Shown piece after piece: positions 24,818-33,230 of a stretch of 62,909 bases of DNA (position 1 is its first letter; each line of letters begins with the position of its first letter). This stretch comes from Candidatus Nanohaloarchaea archaeon. GTDB lineage: Archaea; Nanohalarchaeota; Nanosalinia; Nanosalinales; Nanosalinaceae. The notes under the pieces were generated by a model. That model worked only from the letters and a program-made list of their open reading frames with translations. It had not been told where the DNA came from and ran no database searches. Location of the stretch: contig JACOQA010000005.1 of the NCBI GenBank assembly GCA_014297435.1, positions 1-62,909 on the forward strand, given 5' to 3'. Position numbers and translations under genes: made by a program.

Positions 24818-25069
24818 ATGGGGAGAACCAACTCAACCTACCGTAACCACTTAGACGAACTGATCAACCGTTTCAAACCTTTCAGGAAAGCTTTGAGGAA
24901 GGAAAACCGGAAGCATCTCGACACGCTTTGGGAGCATGTCCACAGTTTTGCTTCGGCAGGCGACTACATGAACGCATCAAACCCGGTATTTCCCGCACTG
25001 ATTTCGATAATGATAGGTCAGCAGAAGAAAATCTCCGAACTCGAAAAGAGGATCGAAGAGCTGGAGTAA
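24818..25069 (+). CDS. Small coiled-coil protein of the PolB2 cassette
   Basis: 83 residues. A basic, helical N-terminal half (LINRFKPFRKALRKENRKHL) and a C-terminal heptad helix (QQKKISELEKRIEELE). It sits between the RadA-like gene (1-bp gap) and polymerase (1-bp gap), so the three are certainly one transcription unit. Probably an adaptor or clamp-binding subunit; no family name known to me. Confidence 0.65.
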   Translation: MGRTNSTYRNHLDELINRFKPFRKALRKENRKHLDTLWEHVHSFASAGDYMNASNPVFPALISIMIGQQKKISELEKRIEELE

Positions 25070-25070
25070 A

Positions 25071-27122
25071 ATGGTTTTCAATATCGACTTCTGTTCCGGA
25101 AAACCTGTAGAATGGAGCAAACAAAACGGAAAACCGGTAAAAAGAAAGATTAGAGATTACAGACCGCGTTTCTATGTAAACGGCTCGAAGAAAGACTTGG
25201 TTAAACTCAGGAAGGATGTTGCAGCTAAAGAAGGTGTCAAATCTACTTGTTTCGAATTCTGGAAACCGGATCCATCTTTTTACGAAAAACAGGAAGTTCT
25301 GAGAATCGACTGTTCTTCTGAACCCTCTCTGAAGAAAACAGCCTACTTTATAGCTCGAAGTTACAGGAGAGGACGTTTCCGATTATACAACGTAGGGCTT
25401 TCGCCGCAGTTCCGTTACTGTCTGCAGAAAGAGATCGAACCTGTACCAAACGAACAGCTTGAAGTTATGGAGCTGGAGCTTCCGAGGAAAAACCTGGCGA
25501 ACAAACAGTTGTCCGAGCTCGAAGTTAACGGAACTAAAACTTCTGTAAATGAGCTGGAAACAAAGCTAGATTCTACTGATCCTGATATACTGATTGTTGA
25601 TAGAGGAAAGTTGCTGAAACTTTTGCAGAAAGAAATGGATCTTGGAAGGTCGAATGGTTTTGAAATGTTGGCGGGGGAAAACACTGTAAGCTCGTACGGT
25701 AAAACAGTTCATTCGAGTGCGCGCTACAACGTTCCGGGCAGGGCTTTAATCGACAAGTCGAACTCATTCCTGTACGGAGAAGCAACACTGCAAGGTCTTT
25801 GGGACCTGGTGTCAAGAAGCTACCGTCCGATCCAGGAACTTGCATGGGGAAGCATCGGCAGAATCCTAACAAGCATAGAAATAAGGAAAGCATACATCGA
25901 AAAAGATGTTCTAAAACCGTGGAAAAAGTGGAGCGGCGAGAAACCCAAGAAAGCCTCAAAGCTGCATAAAGCGGATAGAGGTGGCTTCATCTTCAACCCC
26001 GAACCTTCCATACACGAAAATGTCTATGAGGCTGACTTCGCCTCACTCTTCCCCAATATAATGATAGAGAAGAATATCAGTCCGGAAACTGTCTGCTGCG
26101 ACTGCTGCAACAACTTGAAAGTACCTGAACTAGACTTCTCGATATGTGAAAACAGGAGAGGCTTCATACCCGAGGTTCTAAAGCCGCTAGTTGAAGATAG
26201 ACAGAGAATGAAGGAAATAGTGGACGGGCTTGAGGGTAGGAAGAAGAAAGAGGTTCAAGGCTCAATCGATGCCATAAAATGGCTTCTGGTCTCCTGCTTC
26301 GGATACATGGGGCACAAACACGCGTCTTTCGGTGCGATAAGATGTCATCAAGCCATACAGGCTTTTGACAGAGAGATCATGCTCCGGACAAAGAACATGT
26401 TTGAGGAGAACGGTTACTCGGTTGCACATGGAATAATAGACAGCATCTGGGTTCAGAAACGTGAAGAACCAAAGGATTTCCAAAATCTGTGCGGAGAGAT
26501 ATCAGATGAGATCGGTATTCTTCTGGAGTCCGAACACAAGTTTGAATGGTGCGCTTTCGTACCAAGAAGCTCCTCAAAAGGCAACATAGCCACTCTAAAC
26601 CGTTACTTCGGTAAGAAAAAATCCGGAGGATTCAAGACCGCAGGTATCGAGATGGAGCAGAGATCAACTTCCAAGTTCATAAAAAACGCCCAGGAAGAGA
26701 TGATAGAAGCTCTTGACTGCAGAATGGATGCTGCAGACGTACTGAAAGTTGTTGAAAAAAGATCTGAAGAGCTTGAATCTATGAAAGTCGATCCAAAACA
26801 ACTTGTCAAAAAGAGAAGTGTTTCGAAGAAGCTTGAATCCTACAGTGTTGAGAACAGGTCTGTGGCTGCTATAAAGAGAGCTAAAAAACATGGTATTGAG
26901 GTAAAGCCAGGTCAAAACGTTAGTTACGTTGTCAGGGATGATAGAGCAAACTCATTGGATCGTTTAAGACTTGATTTCGAACTTGATACTTATGATTCGG
27001 ATTATTACAGGGAGGAGCTTTTTCGGGCAGCTGAATCAGTTCTGTCGCCGCTTGGTTGGGAGAAAGAAAGTATTGAAAGAGAAGTAAGTGGTTCGAAGCA
27101 GAAAACGCTTCGTAACCTCTAG
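25071..27122 (+). CDS. polB2: Divergent family B DNA polymerase (PolB2-like)
   Basis: 683 residues, shorter than replicative PolB1/PolB3 (about 780-900). Motif A EADFASLFPNIM keeps its Asp (D322). Motif B is KWLLVSCFGYMG (403-414). Motif C reads HGIIDSIW (453-460) instead of Y-G-D-T-D-S, so the first Asp of D-T-D is lost and only D457 remains. The palm-thumb joint (TAGIEMEQRSTSKF) is recognisable. No convincing Exo I D-x-E motif in the N-terminal half. Known: archaeal PolB2 proteins are thought to be inactivated or weak polymerases. Likely a repair or mutagenesis role with the two upstream genes. Confidence 0.85.
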   Translation: MVFNIDFCSGKPVEWSKQNGKPVKRKIRDYRPRFYVNGSKKDLVKLRKDVAAKEGVKSTCFEFWKPDPSFYEKQEVLRIDCSSEPSLKKTAYFIARSYRRGRFRLYNVGLSPQFRYCLQKEIEPVPNEQLEVMELELPRKNLANKQLSELEVNGTKTSVNELETKLDSTDPDILIVDRGKLLKLLQKEMDLGRSNGFEMLAGENTVSSYGKTVHSSARYNVPGRALIDKSNSFLYGEATLQGLWDLVSRSYRPIQELAWGSIGRILTSIEIRKAYIEKDVLKPWKKWSGEKPKKASKLHKADRGGFIFNPEPSIHENVYEADFASLFPNIMIEKNISPETVCCDCCNNLKVPELDFSICENRRGFIPEVLKPLVEDRQRMKEIVDGLEGRKKKEVQGSIDAIKWLLVSCFGYMGHKHASFGAIRCHQAIQAFDREIMLRTKNMFEENGYSVAHGIIDSIWVQKREEPKDFQNLCGEISDEIGILLESEHKFEWCAFVPRSSSKGNIATLNRYFGKKKSGGFKTAGIEMEQRSTSKFIKNAQEEMIEALDCRMDAADVLKVVEKRSEELESMKVDPKQLVKKRSVSKKLESYSVENRSVAAIKRAKKHGIEVKPGQNVSYVVRDDRANSLDRLRLDFELDTYDSDYYREELFRAAESVLSPLGWEKESIEREVSGSKQKTLRNL

Positions 27123-27742
27123 AACTTAAAGCTTCCTTCAGAAACAGTTTCGTCCAAAGGCTTTCTTCCGGAAACCTGCTCTCTTTCTTTCATTTCCTCG
27201 TTCAATTCTTCTCTTGGAGCTCTCTTACCGATCGCGACCATTGCCTCGATCTCGAATTCTTCAGGCACACCAAGCTTTTCACGGGCTTCTTCATAGTCGA
27301 ATCCCTGCATTCCGTGCACCACAAGCTCTCTTCTTGCTCCTTCTAAGGCCAGGTTTTCCCATGCTGCACCTGTGTCGAAGCTGTGGGTTCTTGATTCCTC
27401 TCCGTTGTGGTCGAAAGTTGTCTTCGAAGCCACAACCACTAGAACAGAGCCTTTCTCCGCCCAGGACCTGTTGAAATCACTTAAAAGATCCAGGAATTCT
27501 TCCCATTCTTCAGTGCCTCTTTTGGCATAGATGAAACGCCAGGACTGGTTGTTGTAGCTTGAAGGCGCCCATCGAGCTGCCTCAAACAAGGGCATGAAAT
27601 CTTCTTCGTCAAGTTCAACAGGTTTCATGCTGCGTGGAGACCAACGGGCTGGAAAGATCGGATCTATCTCGTATTCAGTATCTCTTTCTTCAAGAGCTTC
27701 TTCCGTTAAATTCTCGGAATCTTCAGTATTGTGCGGTTTCAT
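27119..27742 (-). CDS. Nitroreductase family protein
   Basis: 207 residues. FMN-binding signature RWSPRSMKP at the N-terminus, AARWAPSSYNNQSWRF, the dimer/FMN region TGAAWENLALEGA, and the C-terminal IGKRAP. The family reduces nitro compounds, quinones or flavins with NAD(P)H. An N-terminal acidic extension of about 25 residues precedes the fold. Convergent with polB2, overlapping by 4 bp. Confidence 0.85.
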   Translation of the reverse strand: MKPHNTEDSENLTEEALEERDTEYEIDPIFPARWSPRSMKPVELDEEDFMPLFEAARWAPSSYNNQSWRFIYAKRGTEEWEEFLDLLSDFNRSWAEKGSVLVVVASKTTFDHNGEESRTHSFDTGAAWENLALEGARRELVVHGMQGFDYEEAREKLGVPEEFEIEAMVAIGKRAPREELNEEMKEREQVSGRKPLDETVSEGSFKF

Positions 27743-27807
27743 AACGTTACCCTGTTGGCTGGAGTGTTAAAAGCGGGCAGGTTTCCTTAACATAACCGTA
27801 CAACTCG

Positions 27808-27814
27808 TTATAAA
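27808..27814 (+). promoter_or_regulatory. TATA box of the Nudix-like gene
   Basis: TTATAAA begins 28 bp before the ATG at 27836, so the transcript is probably leaderless. Confidence 0.5.
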
Positions 27815-27835
27815 CAAGCGCGACAAACATACTGT

Positions 27836-28201
27836 ATGGTAGCTACAGAGGTTTCTGGAAGCTTCGTTCTCAAAGACAAAAACCTTCTGATGGTCAAAGA
27901 TGAGGAGACCGGCAAACTAAATATTCCCTCTGATACAGGTCAACGGGGAGAGCTGTCGGCTGACACCGCAGAAAGAGTAATCGAAGAGCACGTAGGATGC
28001 GAATGCATCGAAATGAAGTACAAGAAACGTCTAAAAACCGTATTTGAACTTGAAGGCGACGAGTATAGACTTCAGCCGTATCACGTCGAAATCGAAGGCG
28101 AACCTGAAGAAGTAGAATGGGTTCACATCGAAGAACTGGACGACAAAGAGCTTGCAACGCCTATTGAATCAATTAAGAAAGAGATAAAGGAAAGGTTCTA
28201 G
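27836..28201 (+). CDS. Nudix-like protein with a degenerate Nudix box
   Basis: 121 residues. SGSFVLKDKNLLMVKDEE and WNIPS-like KLNIPSDTGQRG resemble the Nudix N-terminal strands, but the box reads ELSADTAERVIEEHVG, lacking the exact G-x5-E-x7-R-E-U-x-E-E-x-G-U spacing, with Ala for the key Arg. C-terminal EVEWVHIEEL is typical. It may bind rather than hydrolyse nucleotides. Convergent with the aldo/keto reductase, 4-bp overlap. Confidence 0.65.
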   Translation: MVATEVSGSFVLKDKNLLMVKDEETGKLNIPSDTGQRGELSADTAERVIEEHVGCECIEMKYKKRLKTVFELEGDEYRLQPYHVEIEGEPEEVEWVHIEELDDKELATPIESIKKEIKERF

Positions 28202-29013
28202 TTCCACGGACCGAAGTCCGGATCAACCTTCCTATCCTCTCCCTTCAATTCTCTAATTCTGTTAATTTCTTCTTCACTTAACTCGAATTCGAAAACATCT
28301 AGGTTCTGGTTAATATGTTCCTCTGAAGTGGCTTTCGGTATTGCACAGACGTTTTCCTGCTGGATCAGCCATCTGAGCGAAACTTGTGCCGGACTTTTCC
28401 CATACTTCTCTCCTATCTCTTCAAGAACCTCGTTTTTCATGACCTCTCCTCTTGCAAGAGGAGAATAAGCCGTCAGCATAACATCCATCTCTCTACATTT
28501 CTCCAGAAGCTCTTCCTGATCAAGGAAAGGATGGTATTCGACTTGGTTCGTCAGGATCTTCGTATCCGACAAATCTTGAGCTCTTTCAAGCTGTTCCGGT
28601 GTAAAGTTTGAAACACCTATGTTCTTGACTTTGCCTTCTTCAACAAGCTCATTCATCTCTTCAAGAACTGCTTCAAGGTCCATCTCCTCGAAAGGTCAGT
28701 GAATCAAAAGCAGATCTACGTAATCTGTTCTTAATTTATCAAGACTTTCGTCCACAGAATCTTTCAGATCTTTTTCGTTTAATCTGTCACGCCAGACCTT
28801 TGTAGTAAGCCAGATATCTTCTCTGTCAACATCTGATTCCTCGATCCCTTTTCCGACTTTTTTCTCGTTTTCATAGATCTGGGCGGTATCCACATGTCTA
28901 TAGCCGTTATTTAACGCGGTTTCAACTGCTTTTGTGCAGTCATCTCCTTCGGCTTGCCATGTACCGATACCGAGTTTAGGTACTTGCTCTTCATTAATTG
29001 TTACGTATTCCAT
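28198..29013 (-). pseudogene. Aldo/keto reductase interrupted by one nonsense codon
   Basis: Two pieces in the same frame, 28696-29013 (105 residues) and continuing to 28198, together give a normal 271-residue aldo/keto reductase. Features: KLGIGTWQAEGD, catalytic GYRHVDTAQIY (Asp, Tyr), LTTKVW (Lys), NIGVSNF, NQVEYHPF and IPKAT. The break is a TGA at 28696-28698 exactly where the family has Trp in L-L-I-H-W-P, so a TGG to TGA change. An ATG 12 bp later could start the second half, but it would lack the active site. It is either a fresh pseudogene or a sequence error. Confidence 0.85.
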
Positions 29014-29055
29014 AATTCGACACCTCTCTGTGGAACACTTTTACAGCCATCAACT

Positions 29056-30069
29056 TCAACTTGTTCCTGGTTCAAACTTCTTGAACGCCTCCGCAACTAG
29101 TAGAGGGAATACGAGTGTTGCTTCGGCTTCAACCTGTGTATAGTTTCTTTTCTCGTCCTCGACAATCTTGCCCCAGGAAACAGCCTCTTTCGGCGGAGCG
29201 CCTGAAAGACTTCCATCACCTTCCATACCTGTAGAGATGTAGGTCGCGTAGTCGGCTCCTCCCTTGAAAAGGTTGGACATGATCGCCTGGTGCTTCGGAA
29301 CTCCGTCTCCGACCGCTATAATACCTGTTTTCTCAGCTTCGACAGCTTCGTGGATCAAAGAGTCCCAGTCATCGAGTATCTCGATACCGATCTCCGGATC
29401 CTGCTCCTGTCTGTAATAGAACATGAAATCGCCGACCTCTGCATCAATCAAAGCAGGACAGTAAACAGGAATATCGTTGTCTGAGGAATGATAGATAAAC
29501 GAGTCGGATTCGTCAAGATCTTCGTCCTCGCCGACTTTCTTACCTAACTCGTCCGCAAACTCGCTCGGAGTCCGCATCTTCTTTTCCTCGAAAAACTCTG
29601 GGAAGAACTCTTCATTAAGCCAGCTTTCAAGCCAGACATAGTTATCAGACTCAACATAAATATTTCCTAAACGGTTGATACCGTTCTCCCTTAGCTTGGC
29701 TTCGTCAGCTTCCCAGTCGCCCATTTTGAAGTCGTGAGCTGTCTTGATAACATCTTCAGTATGCGAACCTGCGGAAGTGATAATAACATCGACGTAATCT
29801 TTGCGTGCGAGGTATGCTACAGCCTCTCTAAGCCCGGATGAAACAATATTTGACGTGAATGTAAGAAAAATCTTCGCATCATCCTCTCTCATCTGTTTTA
29901 TTATCTCAATAGCTTCTTTGAGGTGTGTGGCCTGGAAACCTGTTGTCTCGTATTTTTCAAGCATTTCTCCTAGATCAAAGTCTCCACGGAAGTCGTATCC
30001 TTCTGTTCTTTCTCCTTCGTGGTTCTCTTTGGTTCCTGGTAAAACATGATCGCGTGTTTCTTCCGTCAT
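29056..30069 (-). CDS. dys: Deoxyhypusine synthase
   Basis: 337 residues. It transfers the aminobutyl group of spermidine to a lysine of aIF5A using NAD. Visible: FLTFTSNIVSSGLREAVAYL (NAD-binding), ITSAGSHTEDVIK, the spermidine/NAD site GDGVPKHQ, TGMEGDGSLSGA, and the catalytic lysine in EAVSWGKI. All key residues appear present. No polyamine biosynthesis gene is adjacent, although an arginase-family gene occurs at 57.6 kb. Confidence 0.95.
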   Translation of the reverse strand: MTEETRDHVLPGTKENHEGERTEGYDFRGDFDLGEMLEKYETTGFQATHLKEAIEIIKQMREDDAKIFLTFTSNIVSSGLREAVAYLARKDYVDVIITSAGSHTEDVIKTAHDFKMGDWEADEAKLRENGINRLGNIYVESDNYVWLESWLNEEFFPEFFEEKKMRTPSEFADELGKKVGEDEDLDESDSFIYHSSDNDIPVYCPALIDAEVGDFMFYYRQEQDPEIGIEILDDWDSLIHEAVEAEKTGIIAVGDGVPKHQAIMSNLFKGGADYATYISTGMEGDGSLSGAPPKEAVSWGKIVEDEKRNYTQVEAEATLVFPLLVAEAFKKFEPGTS

Positions 30070-30090
30070 ATAAGAGGTAGGGGTACTGAA

Positions 30091-30445
30091 TTATTTTAAA
30101 CTAGTAGAATGGTTTTTCCAAGCTTTGTAGATGTAAGTGGGTATGCTTAAACCGAAGCAGACAAGAGCCAGTATCCGTACCTCTAGAGTGCTCATAAGGT
30201 CGTACAAAGGTTTCTCCATCAAGGGGTAGAAAGGATGCATCGTTGGGTGATGGAAAGCTTCCAGAGTTATGTGGAGTATGACACCTGAGAAAGCCGCGGC
30301 TAAAACTGTTTTCTTCGAGAAGCTCTGTGGGATCTCGAACATGTCAGGAAACGATCGAAGTAAGGTCTCAAGTAGAACATCGTGGCTGCCAGAATCGCGA
30401 CCATGAGGAAGCTACCGAGGTAGGTGTGGACCCAGGAGTGCCTAG
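30091..30445 (-). pseudogene. Broken membrane protein (DUF457/YdjM-like hydrolase candidate)
   Basis: The C-terminal part (30091-30342, 83 residues) has two membrane segments and the pair [13 protein letters not shown]. The upstream part in another frame (about 30345-30430) reads [20 protein letters not shown]; the frames join at about 30340 by a one-base shift. The H-S/H-T motif and a later H-x-x-x-E-x-x-H resemble membrane-bound metal-dependent hydrolases. The 5' end is missing where the TnpB remnant begins. The gene appears destroyed by insertion and frameshift. Confidence 0.5.
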
Positions 30446-30446
30446 G

Positions 30447-30788
<342 letters not shown>

Positions 30789-30812
30789 TCAAGACCATGG
30801 GCTCGGTCTTGA
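30789..30812. repeat. 8-bp perfect hairpin upstream of tRNA-Phe
   Basis: TCAAGACC (30789-30796) and GGTCTTGA (30805-30812) with an 8-nt loop, between the IS remnant and tRNA-Phe. Confidence 0.5.
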
Positions 30813-30849
30813 TGCAGAGAAGCCTGTAAAACTATTTAATCCCTTTGGA

Positions 30850-30923
30850 GGCCGATTAGCTCAGCCTGGGAGAGCGCTGCACTGAAGATGCAGTTGTCCT
30901 CGGTTCAAATCCGAGATCGGCCA
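30850..30923 (+). tRNA. tRNA-Phe (GAA)
   Basis: 74 nt. Acceptor GGCCGAT/ATCGGCC, D-arm GCTC/GAGC, anticodon stem CTGCA/TGCAG with loop CTGAAGA (anticodon GAA), T-arm CTCGG-TTCAAAT-CCGAG, discriminator A. No intron and no encoded CCA. Confidence 0.97.
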
Positions 30924-31262
30924 ATCAGTTTAAGCTATTATCGTTCTTTAATCGAAAACTATGCTTTTCAGGCTTTAAACGCTTCCAGAGGGAGAGAAAC
31001 TGTATTTGAAAGAAATCCGGGAGCCAGATATGAGTTGCCGGAAGGAGAAATTAATCTCTATAAGCACGAACCGGATCTTGAGGATTTGATACATCCTTTC
31101 AAGCCCTCAGAAGAGATAATTATAGAGTTTAGACCTGAGAATATGAAAAACGATTTACAGCTCTATGCGTGCGGGGACGAAGAAGCTTTTCAAGAAATGG
31201 ATAAAGATCTTCTAGAAAGATTAGATACTCTCGAATCGGATTATAGAAAGCAGATACTTTAG
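30924..31262 (+). pseudogene. 5'-truncated gene behind tRNA-Phe
   Basis: The frame is open through the tRNA and continues with protein-like acidic sequence, ALNASRGRETVFERNPGARY and so on, to TAA at 31262. The only ATG upstream lies inside the tRNA anticodon arm (30888), and the next start codons are TTG at 31035 and ATG at 31143. It is likely a fragment whose 5' end was lost at the tRNA, a usual integration target. No family recognised. Confidence 0.45.
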
Positions 31263-31263
31263 T

Positions 31264-31470
31264 TTACCATGGATCGTGCTCGAATCCATGTTCTTCGGCG
31301 CGCTCGATCATGTCATCCTCGTCGAACTCGGAGCATGGAGCTTTCTGCCATTCCTCGAAGTCATCGTTGATCTTCGCTGTAGCTTCTGCCTCCTCTTTAC
31401 TCATAATCGAAACGTTAGCAGTATCGTCATTGTAGAGCTCGATTATCCAAAAGTTCTCTTCCTCTGCCAT
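31264..31470 (-). CDS. Small acidic hypothetical protein
   Basis: 68 residues from the ATG at 31470, very acidic (AEEENFWIIELYNDDTANVS), with a single Cys. Real codon structure is suggested by consistent acidic bias. Convergent with the truncated gene. No family recognised. Confidence 0.55.
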   Translation of the reverse strand: MAEEENFWIIELYNDDTANVSIMSKEEAEATAKINDDFEEWQKAPCSEFDEDDMIERAEEHGFEHDPW

Positions 31471-31502
31471 ACCCAAAAATTACTCCCGGACTTATTTATT
31501 AT

Positions 31503-32396
31503 TCAACGGGTTCCGATCTCCAGCTCAGAACTATTTGTGTAAGGTCTTCTAACATAAAGTCCTAGGCTGCCGGAAAGCCTGTCATCAAATCCTTTCGTAT
31601 CGAAAGGCGAATCATAAGTAACTCTCACGAGAGGCACATTCGGTACACTGAAAGCGAAGTTGGTTTCAACTTGGTCCATAAAGGTTCTCTGGTTGATTTC
31701 AGAACCTTCATCCTCGATCTCCGAATAACTCTCCGTGTTTGATACGAGGAAACTGCCTCTTGTCTGTACAGCCCTAAGAGTGTCAGGGCTACCTTCAACG
31801 TATTCCATTGAACTGAGTTCGCCGTAGCCTATAATTCCAAGCCCCGACTCTGTGGAAATGTAAGGATTAGAAAGTTCTAAGGTGTTATATTTTCCGCCTG
31901 ATGTCTGTTCTCCGTCGACGTAGACTGTTTCTGCATCAGTACTGACCTCTAGGGATATATTGTCTACAGTTTCTTTTTCCTCGCAAACCTGATATTTGAA
32001 ATGCCCTGGTTCGGCTACATGCGAGTCGGTTTTAGAGTGAAGTGAGAATATAGGGGTTTCACATGTTTTGTTAACCGAGGTCTCGAAACCGTCAACACAT
32101 ACATCCCATCGGTACTCGCCGAAAGTGGAGGCGTGAGAATCGTTTCTTTGGAACAATGAGATAACTGAGCTCTCTCCTGTTCTACAGCTATCTCGAATCT
32201 TTGCAGTTGAGACCTCTTCTCCGCAGACCTGATATTTAAAGTGTCCAGGTTCTGCAATGTTTCCGCCCTTTTTGTCCTTCAATGAGAAAAGGTTGACTTC
32301 TTGCGAATCACAGCTCTTTTCAATTGAAAAGGTTGGGGCTGCGGTTGTAAAACCTGCGAGCAGCAGCATAAACAGAGCCAGGGTTTCGAATTTCAC
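31503..32396 (-). CDS. Secreted cysteine-repeat surface protein
   Basis: 297 residues with a signal peptide (LALFMLLLAGFTTAAP). The first 140 residues contain three related modules, each starting at a Cys, with a F/I-S-L strand and ending in E-P-G-H-F-K-Y-Q-V-C or EYRWDVC; two carry the exact AEPGHFKYQVC. The rest is a beta-rich acidic domain without cysteines. Paired cysteines fit disulfide formation outside the cell. It is divergent from the first surface cassette. Confidence 0.7.
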   Translation of the reverse strand: MKFETLALFMLLLAGFTTAAPTFSIEKSCDSQEVNLFSLKDKKGGNIAEPGHFKYQVCGEEVSTAKIRDSCRTGESSVISLFQRNDSHASTFGEYRWDVCVDGFETSVNKTCETPIFSLHSKTDSHVAEPGHFKYQVCEEKETVDNISLEVSTDAETVYVDGEQTSGGKYNTLELSNPYISTESGLGIIGYGELSSMEYVEGSPDTLRAVQTRGSFLVSNTESYSEIEDEGSEINQRTFMDQVETNFAFSVPNVPLVRVTYDSPFDTKGFDDRLSGSLGLYVRRPYTNSSELEIGTR

Positions 32397-32477
32397 ATTT
32401 TATACTTCGGCTTTCCAAGTTTTAACGCTTGCAGTTTTTCATCAAGTGTTTAAATCAGAGTGATAATATATAGATTT

Positions 32478-33011
32478 ATGAAAGCAAAAATTTTGTTGGC
32501 TTTTGTCATGGTTGTTTCGGTCGTAACGATAGCCGCGGCCCCTCAACCTGAGCAAAGCCATAATCTATCGGAGATAAAGCCTATTGACGTCGATTTCAAC
32601 ATGTCAAGAATGGACATCTTCAACGTTACGGAGCTAGATCTTTACTCCGGTCTAACTTTTACAGGCAACTGGATAAACACTCCTGGCGGACAGAACCTTA
32701 TAGGATGGGACCTCGCTAACACACAGCTAGAGTTGAAGAACGGCAACCTCAGCCTTGAAGGGAACCGCTTGGTAAACGTAGGTGGTATATCTGGATGTAC
32801 GGGTTCACAACTGGTTAAGGGGGACGGTGGATGTAAGTCTGCAGATTTATCCGTTTCTGATAACTGGGTTAATGAGACAGGGGATAACATGACAGGAAAC
32901 CTCAACATGAACGGGAACCAAATCAAAAACTCGACTATGGACAAGAGAGACTGTGCTTCAAACCCTCCAAGCAGAGTAGGTCAGATGGTCTACTGTACTA
33001 ATGCAGACTGA
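32478..33011 (+). CDS. Sec-exported NVTEL-module protein, copy 1 (cassette A)
   Basis: 177 residues from the ATG at 32478; a GTG at 32460 lies in the promoter. Signal peptide ends at about AIAAAP. The conserved module follows: H-x-L-S-x-I-x-P-I-D-V-D-F-N-M-S, DIFNVTELDLYSGLTF, then N-L-I-G-W-D. The C-terminal part has SDNWVNETGDNMTGNLNMNG, a motif shape common in phage tail fibres, and a final Cys-containing loop. First gene of cassette A; the next gene follows after 6 bp. Confidence 0.75.
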   Translation: MKAKILLAFVMVVSVVTIAAAPQPEQSHNLSEIKPIDVDFNMSRMDIFNVTELDLYSGLTFTGNWINTPGGQNLIGWDLANTQLELKNGNLSLEGNRLVNVGGISGCTGSQLVKGDGGCKSADLSVSDNWVNETGDNMTGNLNMNGNQIKNSTMDKRDCASNPPSRVGQMVYCTNAD

Positions 33012-33017
33012 TATGCT

Positions 33018-33230
33018 GTGAAAGATGAAAAATATAACCGTAGAAAATTTTTGAAGTTTCTAGGTCAGGGAACAGCTTTGCTCGGTCTAGCTTTATCGCC
33101 TTTAAGTCCGTTAAGTAGCATTCTAGATAATATTGGAGAGGGATCAGATCTAAACAATGTAGAGAAAGTTAGGCAAGATCCGCAAAATCCTTCCAAAGGC
33201 GACTTGTGGTTTAGAGAGGATTTAGCCTAA
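33018..33230 (+). CDS. Tat-signal miniprotein (cassette A)
   Basis: 70 residues from a GTG at 33018. The twin-arginine motif NRRKFLKFLGQG is followed by a hydrophobic stretch, so it should be exported folded by Tat. The mature part is only about 35 residues and ends NPSKGDLWFREDLA, like the G-D-L-W-[FV] ends of viral tail proteins. Its stop touches the ATG of the next gene (TAA-ATG). Counterpart of the 226-residue Tat protein of cassette B. Confidence 0.7.
   Translation: MKDEKYNRRKFLKFLGQGTALLGLALSPLSPLSSILDNIGEGSDLNNVEKVRQDPQNPSKGDLWFREDLA

Noticed and set aside
28198-29013. TGA as a recoded tryptophan or selenocysteine codon
   Set aside because: TGA serves as a normal stop in many genes here, the family has Trp rather than Cys at the site, and no selenocysteine element was seen.
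30327-30446. N-terminal part of the frame that ends in the TnpB remnant
   Set aside because: This stretch is antisense to the broken membrane gene; TnpB similarity begins only near 30450.
30888-30923. ATG inside tRNA-Phe as start of the downstream gene
   Set aside because: The codon belongs to the anticodon arm; translation from there would need an untrimmed tRNA.
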